This document shows, piece after piece, positions 1 through 11,200 of a stretch of DNA of 64,000 nt. The notes under the pieces were generated by a model. It had not been told where the DNA came from. It saw nothing but the letters and a program-made list of their open reading frames with translations, and made no database searches. The stretch comes from Amblyornis subalaris (taxonomy: Eukaryota > Chordata > Aves > Passeriformes > Ptilonorhynchidae), in contig JACAXG010000014.1 of the NCBI GenBank assembly GCA_018881555.1, forward strand, positions 7,243,213 to 7,307,212. The letters are read 5' to 3'. Both the position numbers and the translations under genes were made by a program. Every line of letters starts with the position of its first letter. Position 1 is the stretch's first letter.

Positions 1-506
1 TTAATCCTCGATATCCTTTTTAATCCTTGATACCCTTTCACTGGTAGAATACCAGGGCTTGCATAAAGTCCTGTGAAATGTTTGAATATATTTCAAAAGG
101 TTGAGTGTTGGTTGTTNGGGTTTTTTTTAAAAGTTTTGTAACAAAATGATGTTCTGTTGCTTTGCTGAAATATTGGTGAACCACTCTAATGCAAAATTTT
201 AATTTCGAATATTCAGGGAATANGTTTCTTTTAAGCCCTGTGTTAAGAAGAGAGAGACAGTATTTTTGAAATTGGAATTGACATTTCAAAAAATAATGTT
301 ACAGNTCAGGATTAGGAGATAAGGTCAGAAAGACCATTTTGTGTTGTTANTGAGGTGGCCTGAGATGATAGAGGGGGTCTCAGAGGGATGCAGTGGTAGT
401 GTCATAGTGCAAATGAGAAATACTTGCAAATAAGAAAGCCCTACAATAAGAAAAAGCTGTCAAAATCTGTGTCCTAACTGTATATGAATTATCACTTGAA
501 TTTCAG

Positions 507-624
507 GTTGGAAGAAGAAGAGAAACTACTAAATGCTGAAAGTTATTATAAAAAAGCCTTAAGTTTGGATGAGACTTTTCAGGAAGCAGAAGAGGCCTTA
601 ACAAAACTCCGTAAGCACATGCAG
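507..624 (+). CDS. TTC14: TTC14 coding exon (third from last): end of the TPR region
   Basis: The acceptor is tttcag before 507 and the donor is cag|gtgatt after 624. The first base completes a codon split with the upstream exon, and 39 codons follow. The product runs from [11 protein letters not shown] through YYKKAL to KLRKHMQ and aligns with the final TPR helices of vertebrate TTC14. A cryptic GTAAGC donor lies inside the exon at 611. Homology shows that translation continues past it to 624. Confidence 0.93.
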
Positions 625-3600
625 GTGATTCTTTACTTTCTTTTCATATGATATTCTCAGTGACAGTAAATGAACATCAAAAATCATATTAAATATTTTG
701 AATAGGGAGGGGTGAAATTGATGATTTGTCTTATTCTCTGCTTCCCTACTCCACAGTAAATGTTTTCTAGTGAGCATTATGGCTGTACCTACCAGAAGAA
801 AGGTACCTCTTGGTGACTCCACTGTTTTGGAATTGTAAAGAAATGCCAGACAGTGGAGACAGGGAAAGACCAAAGCAGGGATAAGAATATCCCATCACAC
901 AGCATAATTAATGATGTTAACTTGAAACATTCTGTGAATATAAATGTGCAAATTGTAGAAAACTTCCACAAGTGAAATAAGAATTGTTACCATAGTCTGG
1001 CCAGATCCTTGGTCTTTGGGGTAATTGCAGAAAAACAGAGTAACACCGGGAAAAGCTAAGGCACAGGGAGCTCACATGAGAGGGAAATTAAGAGATCATT
1101 TACAGGCGAACAGCAGGAGGTGGAGGGTGGGCGGGCAGACAGTTTGAATATCTCAGCTTTCTCCTCTGCTGTCTGGTGGTTTTTTTCTCTCTTCCCTTGC
1201 ACGCAGCATGTTTCCCAGGTGAGCCTGCTGGGTCTCTGTGCTAATCTGAGTTGTCATCTTTTTCCTTTTATTTACCTTCTTTGCTTGTGTTGTCTTCCAG
1301 AGTAGGTCAAAGAGTAAAATAGAGCACTGAGGAACAGGCTGGTGGTGTTCTGTGCTTCTGCATATGAGGACATATATAGGCTGGGGTAGATGGCCTTAGT
1401 CAGCAGTTCTTCAGTTGGTGGAGCCATAATGCTGACAGGTTGTGTGGAAACAAGGGGAAGAGGAGATAGGACAATCTTGATAAAACTGAACTACACCACA
1501 GATAAAGAGGTGTATGTTATTTGAGCAGNATCTGCATTTGACTGCTTTAGAAAGAGGTGTCAGTTAAAAAGATGAAGAATATTCTCAGCAAGCAGGAGAT
1601 AAATGTTACTCCNTTGACATTTTCCTGTAGTCATTGCTGCAGCAGATAAAGAACACGATAGCTGTTGTTTGTTGCTGTGCATGGCCTTGGCTGCAATGAG
1701 GGGTTTCCTTTATTATAGCTGTTAAGACAGTTGCTTAGTTTTGAAACTATAATCAGACTTTCTGCTCAGTCTGAATAGAGCTACTCTGTAGGTGGCAGAA
1801 GTCTGATCTCTTACAGACTTAAGNAGTTTAAGGATTATTTATCTGGTTAGATGCTCTTCTGCATTTACTTGTATCTTAATACGTAAGTCTGATACTGTCC
1901 CTGCTGTGCTAGAATGGCTGAAACAACTCTGCAGTGTGTTTTCCTGTAATACTGATTATGTGTTTTTCTCCAACGCATTTTCCTCTGAACGGAACTGTTG
2001 TTGCTGTGTCTGACGTCTGGTGCTGCTCATCACCACCAAACCCCTGGAACATGATTTCTTACGTAAACTATGCATCAAACTGGTCTGTGAAATTGTTACA
2101 AAACGGTTTGTATTCAAACATGGCCAACTTCAATTCATCTTGAACTGGGATCTGCCGTGTTTTTCTTGTAAACTACAATGATGATGATACTTTCCCTCAA
2201 ACTTTTCTTTCTGTTTGGGTTGTTTGGGGTTTTTTCCNTTATTATTTACATGTTGGTAATATTGGGGATTTTTTTGCATATTCTGTCTGTAACTTTTGGG
2301 CTCTTGCTTCACGGTGTGCTGGATCACGGGTACCACTGCAATGACTGGTCAAATATATTTTTTAATGGAATAAAAACTGCAATATGGTCCTAAAATATAA
2401 ACCTGACTGTCACAATGGCCAATACCAAACTCCTGAACAATATTCATTTTTGTTTTGGGAATCCTGGTAAAACATCCCTGGTGTATACATTTGAATGGGG
2501 TTGAATGGGGGGAAAATACCCATGTTAACACTACTAATATAATCTTTTTTATGATACTTGGGTTCAAAAAAGAAATCTTTGGAAATGAGGGAGAAACAAG
2601 CTGCCAAAGAAGAGAAACAGAAAGCAAAGAAAATAGAAACAAGTGCAGAAAAATTGCGTAAGCTCTTAAAAGAAGAAAAAAGGTAACTGTTCCATTCAGT
2701 GTTCTGGTTATGTGGCAATAAGTGCAGATGAGATTGTGAACAATCCATTTCAACAGACAGTAAGCTGGGGAGAACTTCTCCCTGGGTAAGCTGCTTTTCC
2801 TTCAGAACGTTTTTGTGGAGTGTCCTTTAGTGCCTATAGCCTTTAATGGAGGTGTGTGTGGAAGAGAAGTTGTTTAAGGAATACTTTGCAATGTGACCTA
2901 TTTGCAAAGTGTAATGCCATGTGAAATTGAGCAAGATGCCTTTTATAACAGAATGTTCAGGGGATTTAATCTGAATTTTTTTGATCAAGAAATGGCATTT
3001 GAAATTGTCCTGCTAGGTCAGGCTCAGTTTCTGTTCACACCTTACAGTTCAAACTGGGATGTACAGATTTGCTTTCTGCTTGTAGTTTTTGCTTGATACT
3101 GAAGATTATCTCACAGATTAATTGCATTTTTTTAGGTTGAAGAAGAAAAGGAAAGTATCGACTTCCTCCTCCTCTTCTTCCTCCTCATCCTCCTCCTCCT
3201 CTTCCTCCTCCTCATCATCAAGTGATTCATCATCAGATGTGTCAATTTCTTCTTCCTCCTCTTCCTCTGATCACAAGAAATGTAGGAAAAAGCGTCGGCA
3301 TAGATCTGAGTCTGCTCGCAGCTCCAAAAAAAGCTCATCTAGAGCTTCTTCCCATTATAAAGATGAGAATAGGAAAGAGGAGTGGTATTCCCCTCCAGCT
3401 GATACCTCTGCTTCCTTTCTTAACCAAAGTTTTGAAGTGGAAAAGCTGCTGGAAAGGCAGGACAGCATAGCATGTCCAAAAATGGAGGTAAAAGAGAAAG
3501 ACAGACACTGTTCTTTTTCGAGGACTTCAGGTGATGATGAAGACACTTTTGGAGGTAGGTCTGAAGATTCAAGAGACTCGTACAGTAGCTCCAGAAATCA

Positions 3601-4102
3601 GCCAAGTCATAGTAAAACTGAAAAATACGGTAAACCAGAGAGATTTTTCTCCAGTTGGAGGGGTTCTTCAGGTTCGTATCATAAATCAGATTATAAACCC
3701 AGGATGCATTATTACAGGAGATTTGAAAGGGATGGAGAGTGGAGAAGAGATCAGTTCAAAAGACANGGCTCAGGTCAAGACAGGTATTACACGTCCCCAG
3801 GGTCTGACTATTCTGGCAGGTCAGGGGGGAAGTACAGGTCATATTCTAGCACCTGCTCACATGAAGGTGACAAAGGTTATGATAGTGACAGGCAGCATAA
3901 AAATGAAAGTGAGTCTAAGAATAGAAAAAGAAGTTATGAAGAGACTGATAAAACAAAGGAACCAGATGAAGAAATGTCTTTAAATGGTACAGAACAAGCA
4001 GAAAGTGGTGTTAAAAGAAACCTGCCCCAGAACTTAGTTAACATATTCAATCAGATAGCTGAGTTTGAGAGGGAAAAAGGAAGTAAGCAGAAGAAACAGT
4101 GA
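507..4102 (+). CDS. TTC14: TTC14, tetratricopeptide repeat protein 14, C-terminal 397 residues (partial gene)
   Basis: The last three coding exons (507-624, 2573-2682, 3136-4102) join in phase into the C-terminal 397 residues; the 5' part of the gene lies left of the window. The family is known to carry an S1-type RNA-binding domain and TPR repeats followed by a low-complexity basic/serine tail; only the last TPR helices and the tail are visible here. The first exon has the TPR-like signature [12 protein letters not shown], the second is a charged helix rich in E and K, and the third is Ser/Arg/Lys/Tyr-rich with 20 consecutive serines. The protein ends with the block [17 protein letters not shown], which is strongly conserved in vertebrate TTC14. 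The tail resembles SR-type nuclear proteins, so an RNA-linked nuclear role is plausible but inferred. It is convergent with CCDC39, as in other vertebrates. One N falls in the third exon near 3766. Confidence 0.95.
2573..2682 (+). CDS. TTC14: TTC14 coding exon (second from last): charged linker
   Basis: The acceptor is a run of A ending in AG at 2571-2572, with a poor pyrimidine tract. The donor is aaaag|gtaactg. The exon encodes 36 codons plus two bases of a split Arg codon. The product begins [16 protein letters not shown] and is a continuous K/E/Q-rich helix, matching the linker of vertebrate TTC14. Confidence 0.92.
3136..4102 (+). CDS. TTC14: TTC14 terminal coding exon: Ser/Arg/Lys-rich tail and stop
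   Basis: The acceptor is the T-rich tract ending tttttttag at 3135. The first base completes the Arg codon, 321 codons follow, and the stop is TGA at 4100-4102. Features in order are a basic LKKKRK patch, 20 serines (3164-3223), a second Ser run, a [13 protein letters not shown] basic patch, a Ser/Tyr/Arg-rich low-complexity region, and the conserved C-terminal block ending near [11 protein letters not shown]. The serine codons are mostly TCC and TCT, so the DNA is also a near-perfect trinucleotide repeat. One codon contains an N near 3766. Confidence 0.95.
3164..3223 (+). repeat. TCC/TCT/TCA trinucleotide tract encoding 20 serines
   Basis: Twenty consecutive serine codons (TCC, TCT, TCA and one AGT) form an almost uninterrupted pyrimidine tract on the + strand. 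It is a likely site of length polymorphism inside the TTC14 reading frame. A second, shorter Ser run follows at about 3245-3268. Confidence 0.9.
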
Positions 4103-4480
4103 AGTACCTGAGAATACACTCTTTGGATGAGGGTAGTTCTATGAACTTTTAATTTAGGATCTTGTGAGGAATACACATAAAGAGTGACAGAAAGGCAGAA
4201 ATTTTTCNGTGTTTCAAAATGTCAAATAATTCTAAAAGATCATATGGTGGAAAGAGATGGAAGAATATCTTACATAAAGTATCAGTTATTATTTAAAATA
4301 CAAGTTTCCTGTGTTCCCGATTTGAGGTGTTCCTGTACACTATTGTGTCTGATGGGCTGAAATCCTTTGATACCCCTGGACGTAGTTAGCTGTGACTCAC
4401 ATCAAATACACTTTTTAACAACAGATGGGTTTGGTTTTTCTTGTCCCTGGGGTACTATTGACTGTTGATATTTTTATATC

Positions 4481-4512
4481 AAACCTCCAGCTATAGAAAC
4501 CTCCAGCTATAG
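4481..4512. repeat. Perfect 16-bp tandem duplication in the TTC14 3' UTR
   Basis: The unit aaacctccagctatag occurs twice with no mismatch (4481-4496 and 4497-4512). Perfect identity suggests a recent slippage or duplication event. Confidence 0.95.
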
Positions 4513-4567
4513 AAAAGGGATAACTGAATGAAGTCATGTGCCATCAATGTATATAGCCCATCTGATC

Positions 4568-4573
4568 ATTAAA
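4568..4573 (+). terminator. Probable TTC14 poly(A) signal (ATTAAA)
   Basis: ATTAAA lies 466 bases after the TTC14 stop and is followed by T- and GT-rich sequence (4580-4615), the usual arrangement for a vertebrate cleavage site near 4590. I see no AATAAA between the stop and this point. Confidence 0.7.
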
Positions 4574-4783
4574 TTTTCTTAATTTTTCTTAATTTTGTGT
4601 CTGGATTTTTGTGAACGTTGCTGGGATGTTTCATACTGGTGCACTGTTACNTGTGCTGTCTACTCCACAGAACCCTGACGTGTCTGTGAAGGCAAGTGTA
4701 TTACATTCTTTAAATACATCAAATGTTCTCTAAGAGTGATGTAAAAAAACCCAGCTGAAGTAGAAGAGTGAGTTTTACAAGTG

Positions 4784-4789
4784 TTTATT
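4784..4789 (-). terminator. Probable CCDC39 poly(A) signal (AATAAA)
   Basis: TTTATT on the + strand reads AATAAA on the minus strand, 297 bases past the CCDC39 stop codon. A T-rich stretch follows on the minus strand near 4742-4750. Cleavage would fall near 4765, so the gene end faces the TTC14 end across less than 200 bp. Confidence 0.7.
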
Positions 4790-5010
4790 GTCTAGGTAAG
4801 TTCAAGTGTGAACCTTTGGTTTGAGCTTTGGGGGGTATTTGCTTCACAAGCAGCTTGAAGGCAGCAGCTGTGCTGCTGAAGAAAACATTACACTGTTTAC
4901 AGGGAGATCTGCAAAGGTGGGTGGCAGAACCACACTACAGGGCAAAGACTTGGCACACCACAAAATAACAATTGTACTTTAGCTGCAGGTTTTCCAAGTA
5001 ACTCCATGGA

Positions 5011-5062
5011 TTAGTTACAAAAATTAAGGAATTAGTTACATGTTAGTTACAAAAATTAAGGA
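5011..5062. repeat. Two perfect 20-bp direct repeats in the CCDC39 3' UTR
   Basis: The 20-mer starting ttagttacaaaaattaag is present at 5011-5030 and 5043-5062. The 12-bp spacer contains a partial third copy (attagttaca). The repeats lie just past the CCDC39 stop, inside its 3' UTR. Confidence 0.95.
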
Positions 5063-5085
5063 GTCTCAACTAGTGTGGCCTTGAC

Positions 5086-5248
5086 TCAAGACTTCTTTTT
5101 GCCTTTAGAAGTCCCAGAGGTGCTGCCTCTGCTGGATGGCTGTGAGCCAAGAGCTGCTGCTTCCTCAGGGGTGGGGATAGGCAAGGTCAGCTCCATGACT
5201 TTGAGTGATGAAGCCTGACTAGAGGCTGAACCTTTTCTACTGGAGAAT
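5086..5248 (-). CDS. CCDC39: CCDC39 exon 20 (residues 897-950, stop)
   Basis: The acceptor is tttgtctttcag. It contains [16 protein letters not shown], equivalent to the conserved SSIKVLEL-type motif of the family. It ends in a Ser/Gly/Lys-rich stretch and GKKKS with TGA at 5088-5086. A 3' UTR of about 300 nt follows to the AATAAA signal. Confidence 0.95.
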
Positions 5249-8200
5249 CTGAAAGACAAAAATTTACTAATTAGGATACAGAAATCGCTNTATCTAAATC
5301 AGAGCTGCCAAGGATGGCTCACAACAAAGCCACCCAGCAGCCATGTTCATTCCAGGTGAAATCCCCTAAAAAGATCTCTGTAGCCACCACCACTAAATGG
5401 CTTCAGTAACCCCTGGGAATGTTGGATCATACCTGGGTCAGCATGGTGCAGGCACTACTTGAGCACACCTTGAACAGGGGAAGAAGGTACCAGTAAAAGC
5501 ATCAATATCTTCTCTATTTAATTGGAAAGGGAAGTTCACACTACTGAGTGTAAAATGTGGCTCAAAATTGTGCTTTTACAACATGAAACCACTTTTTTAA
5601 TTAGAGTGCAGTTACCACAAGTAAATGTAATTATTCTGTAATAACTGGTTTTTCTAAACTGGTGGATGCTGATGTAAAGCATTTGTGCTAGAAAAATGTG
5701 GTAAACTTAAAGGATAGAGCAAGGAGAAAGTTTTTATAGTCTTCAGCAAGTAGAGACAATTGAGAAGACCTTAAGGAGTGTGGAATCCTTTCAGTTAAGG
5801 ACTAATTTTGCTAGTTTAAACTTTATCTTAAAAAACCCTCAAGCCAACCCAACAGTGCTAGTACTTACCTGGTAGGAGGTAATGAGTTCTGTGGGGACTG
5901 AGAACTTTGACTACCACCAGGAGAAGCAACTGTAGGAAGCTCTAAATTGAACTAGAAAATTTGGAAAGAAAAAACAAGTTGACCTGATGGTTGCATAATA
6001 GGATTGGGATATCAGGAGCATTTATAGTGCTTGGTATTTGAAGAGGTGTTGAAAGCAGGTGACACTTGCGTGTTTTACATAAGGATATTGTGAGTTGTCC
6101 TTGAAAGACACTCAGCAATAGGCTGGAGCTATCACTCCAGAGTTTGGTGGCAGTTAACTGGAAAACTCACCTTGTCAAAGTACATTTGGAAGGTTGCAGT
6201 TAAACCAGGATTTGCTTCTAGAACATCAACTATCACTTGGTTGATGGTTCTACTGAAGCTTTTCAGTTCACGAAGACGAATGTCTCTCTCTTCCTGTGTT
6301 TCTGTTCCATTTTCCTGCAGAGACTGAATTTCTCTGGATAGTCTGGAACACTTAACAAATATTTTTAAAGCATTATTTTTATGAAAATACAACACTTTTT
6401 CAGAAACCTGCTAAGTTAAAACCACAGAGTTTAACCCACATTACTGTCTGTCANCATAAAGTTAGAAGTTGTCATCAATAAAAACACAAACCTGTTTTAG
6501 AACCCTTTCTAGTTTTGGCTTCTGTTCTTCAATGTCTTTGTTCAGCTGCAAAATAAGAGCTTGTTTTTCCTTCTTTTGCTCTTGGAAGAGGGCCTGCTGC
6601 TTCTGTATTACATCAAAGAGTTGTTCCATGCTCTGCAAATTCATTTGAACAGTAGCATTAGTTTCTAAAGCAGTTTTGGTATCCCTTCACTTTTTGTATT
6701 ACTTTGTGGAAGAGTCTGTTGTGGTTACTACTTGTTTCTAATGTAGCTCAATTAATGCTAACGTTAACTNGAAACTTTCTGCCAGTCCCACCATTTAGTG
6801 GATACAGACCTGGGTAAAGCAACTACCAGGTAATTTACGTCTCTTTTAAAAGTACTGTTAATGAAGTTACAGGTATGTCTTTTCAGATGTATCTCTGAGA
6901 GTGTCTACAAACTTATTTCCTTGGCACCCTACCAACTCACCAGTGCAAGCTATCCTAAAAAAATCCTAACATTTTTTCTTGTAGGAAAAGATGGATACCG
7001 CTGACTGGAATAAATAAAATCAGCTCCATAAGGGCAGCTGAGTTTTAAAATGAATAAATAAATAAATNAATTAAAAAAAAAAAATTAAAAAGCAGGAAAG
7101 GATGTGCTGCAACACCTTGTTATATCCCAGGACTTACTCCCTGATGAAGATCTGTCTCTTCTTTACCTTAAGAAATAACATCTCTGAAAATAGAGGTATG
7201 TCCTGTGATGGTAGAATAAGCAATAGGAATGATTGCTGACTGTAGGGAGTGACTCAGGGCTTAGAACAATCATGTGGAATATAACCATGTGCCTTTGCTT
7301 TCTTCTGCCTAATAAAATTATAACTGAAATGTCACATATCAGAATTAAGTGTTGCTCTTTCTTAAGGTCCAAGTGGCTTTTTGATAGCCAGGGGAACCAT
7401 GAGTGAGTCCTTGCTGTGGAGCCTGAACACAAGCTTTGCCTGCATTTAGTGCTCAGCCTGNTAAGTTACAAGTCAGCTAAATTAATCCTGTTTAACTGAG
7501 GCACCCTAAATGCTAATAAAACGGAGTAGTTCCAGAAAAATCCTGGGATGTAGATGCCAGCAGTCACAAGCTGTGTGGATTTTAATCTGCAGTGCTTGAC
7601 AGGATGATACAATAGTGGTGTGTGCTGCACATGAATACAGCTGCTTTAGTGGCTGCCAGGACAGCATCTGCCAGTGCATTTGGGAGTCTGAAACTTCTAG
7701 CTGGATATGACTAAACATCTGAAGGTTTGTTGTGATTCAAGAGAATTCAAATAAGCACTCAGTTTTTAAAAGGAGAGGCAGAGCCTTCTAAAAATCATAT
7801 CTAAATAAAGGAGCAGACAAAAATTTGTACCGCAATTTCCTATTATTCCTCTAGGATGACTTGCATGGATTTAGCTACATGCTGCAGTCTTGTCTGACTG
7901 GAACTTTACTTGTATTTTACCTGGACATTTTCCTGAAGTTCCTTGATCTTTCTTTGTTTGAGTCTGTATTTTTCATCAGCATCCCTTTTCTTCTTCTCTA
8001 GTTTCAGTCTTTCCTCCTGTTCCTCACCTGTGATCCCAAACAATGAGGCAGCATTATTGCTGTGTATACAACTCAATTTTCACTTGAAAATAAGTTGCAC
8101 TTTAAAGTAAGTGCATCACAGAGTATTACTGTATTGGTGTTGGCAGTATTTCAGCGACCTCAGGGTTTGAGGGTTTTAAAATACTCTCCTACAAATTCCA

Positions 8201-11200
8201 AATCACTGTGAAAAAGTAACTGGCTACATAAAGGAGAATGATTTAAGAGCTACTGGTTCCAGAGCCAGCAGAGGGCACAGAAGTTAAATAGTAAGTATTA
8301 TTTAGAAGTTCTATTTTCTGTCTAATTTCTATTTCACCTACTTGTCTCAGCGAATGCCTTGAAAGAGTCTTTGTAGTTTCTGTTCCAGTTTTTAAGTACA
8401 TACAAACTGTTTTCCAGAGCTATGATTTCTTTTTCAGCTTTACAGATCTTTGCATCCAAATCATCACCTTCTTGTTGAAGTGCTTCCTTTTCCTGTGCAG
8501 CCTGAAAGCAAAACCAATATTTTAAGTGACTGCAGACATACTGAAAATATTAAGATAATTATACAGAAAAGAATACCAGCAATATTTAGGGGCTAAAACC
8601 ACTTGAACTGAGATTTGGGTGACCAGGGAACTGGAAGGAGGAGTTATTTACAGTATTGAAGTTCTTTGAGGTGTTTCATCCATGTGCATTTCATTATGGG
8701 TATCTGCCTCTCTGCCTAAGCTCCCTTAGTCCTGNCCAGCAGCACCTACACCCTGTACAGAGCACTGTCCATGCCTTGCACTGCTGATGTGAACTACAGC
8801 ACATGCTTCACCTCTGCTTCTTTCACCCACAAAATCCAAGTACCATTTGAGATTGTGCATTATATAAAACCACTGAGAGACTGTTAGAAGTCATTCAGTT
8901 TGGGAATTAGTNACTTGTAACTCTTCATTTATCTGACCAGTAGACTTAAGAAACAGTCAGTAGGTGAAGTATTTTCCATAGCCCCTTGGAAGATCTGTTA
9001 TGCAAAAAGTCTCCATAGGTGCAGAGGGTACTTTATATACCCACAGTGACCAATGGTTCTNCTGAGGGTCTTCTGCTGTACTTGGTCTCACAGTAGCACA
9101 AATACCATCATTAAGAAATTTAACACTTAAGAAAAAGATGAACTTCAGAGCCAAGATCACAGCTAGAAGTGTGTTGCTTTAACAGGAAATCAGAGAATTT
9201 GTGGAGATCAAAACTAAGAGATTCTTGTTCAAGGACCAGGGTACTGCATTATGGATAAAAACTGATTTTCTCTTTTTCATAGAGAAAAGCTGAAGTATAC
9301 ATAGGTGATTGGTAAGTGAAAGGGGACAGCAGACATTCTTCAAGATCTAAACACCATACGGTAAAATGAATACCTACAAATAACTGACAGGTAGAAGAAC
9401 TTTAGGTCATGTGAGATTCCAATAAAGGTGTTTAGAGTTCATAGTGGATTATCACTTGACTGGTAATTCTTGTCTATTTGTAAATTAATGAGTATTGAAG
9501 TGAAGTTTTCAAAATGCTCACAGTTATGGCTCCACATAGATTCTTGTGAAGTTACTGTATCGTTTAAATAGCCAAGGATGTTAACTTAAAACAATTAGAC
9601 TCAAAGTAGGCAGTAGGCAAGGANGTTGTCTTAGAGCCCAGGGAAATCTAGAGCTTAAATAACTGAATTATAATGATTTATGTTAATAAAATACCTTAAT
9701 TACATAGTAGGCCTCACTTTTCTTCTCCTCTCCTTCAGGTGGCATCATGGAAAGATTAAGAAGTTCGTATCTGCATCTCAGTTTATCAATTTTCCATAGG
9801 CGATCTTGAAATTCAGTACTGATTTGTTTTGGGAGAAAATGAATGGTTTGAGAAAGTGTTTGTCTGGTAGTGTTTTGTGGGCAGTTCTTGCTGCAGCAGT
9901 TTAAATTCCTGGTGTTATTCCAGCAACCTGTACCAGCAATTGTGCTACTGGTCTCGGTTGTTTGCTGTGTTCTCCCAGCCACAAACATCCNTTGCTCTGG
10001 TTACCTACGAGACTTCTGCCGTTCTAAACCGAGTCAAATCTATTTTCACATCCCAGATCACTGCATCCTGGGAGCCTGTGCCACAGTCCTTCCCAAAATT
10101 TACCGTCTGGCATTTCAATCCTACAGCTGCACCCTGCTGATGGTACCTTAACATTCCCACTGTTGCATGAGCATGAGCAACAGCCAGGAACAACCCCAAA
10201 TCAAATTCNGTGGAAGTATCAATCAGCTGGGTGATACCAAAGGAAAAAGGCCACAGTCTGCACTCTTGGTGAGCAGTGAAGCTTCAGTCACACTAAATCA
10301 CTCTAATTTCCCATTGTGTGGGATGTGGTCAGCAGAGCAGTTCAGCTGCTGCAGCATTCATTTTTGGCTGGATATAGATACTGGGATTTCAGGGCTAAAA
10401 CCATCCCAGATACATTGCACTGATTATTACAGGAGGAAAAAGATATTTCATTTGTCATTGCTTTACAAAAGGGTGCATATGTAATTCACAAGATTTCTTA
10501 TATAGGACACATAATGGAAAGCTCATTAGTTAAAAAGAAGAAAAAATCCAGCCAAATAAACCACACCACAAACCAAGCCAGTCTTACTGTTTGAATCAAA
10601 GAACTTACAGTTTTATCAAGCAGTTGGGAGTAAACTCTCTTTAAAAGCAACTTTTCTGTTTCTAAACTTTGCCATACCTGCAGACACATGATTTCACATT
10701 TCCAGATTATTTTGAAAAATGCAGAGTCACACACAGTGTTTACTGTAAAAAGATGTCTGTGACTGAGGTCTCCTCTCAGTTCTGCTCAGGATCCTCACTC
10801 ACAGCATAGCCACTGATCTCCTGTTCACTGAGGGGTTAAAACTGCAGCCTGGGGGTCAGAGAAGGGGTCTCTTGCTGGCCTCAGCTGTCTTGGTAGATAA
10901 CTCTGAGTAAGATTTGTTTAATTTTCAATTTCTATAATGGTGAAGCTGGGTAAAATGCTTCTCTTTTTACTAAGTCCCCATACAAAAATGTACTCAATCA
11001 AAGCTACAAGTTTAATGTCTATAAGAACAGTTACCTTATGCGGTGCCGTTCCTGATCCACGAGTCTGATCTGGGAATCCAGCATTGCCTTATGGATCCTG
11101 ATTTCCTCAGTTCTTTCTGCTATGGCTTTCTTTAACTCCAATTTTTGTTTTTCCAGTGTTAAGACTTTCTCTGCCTTATTACACAGAATATTTTGAAGGC

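Larger units (their letters stand above)
4103..4590 (+). other. TTC14: TTC14 3' UTR
   Basis: Non-coding sequence between the TTC14 stop and its probable cleavage site. It is AT-rich and contains a perfect 16-bp tandem duplication at 4481-4512. The 3' limit is inferred from the ATTAAA signal at 4568. Confidence 0.7.

Noticed and set aside
2349..2753. 134-codon minus-strand open frame within TTC14
   Set aside because: Antisense to an intron and a real TTC14 exon; a shadow frame.
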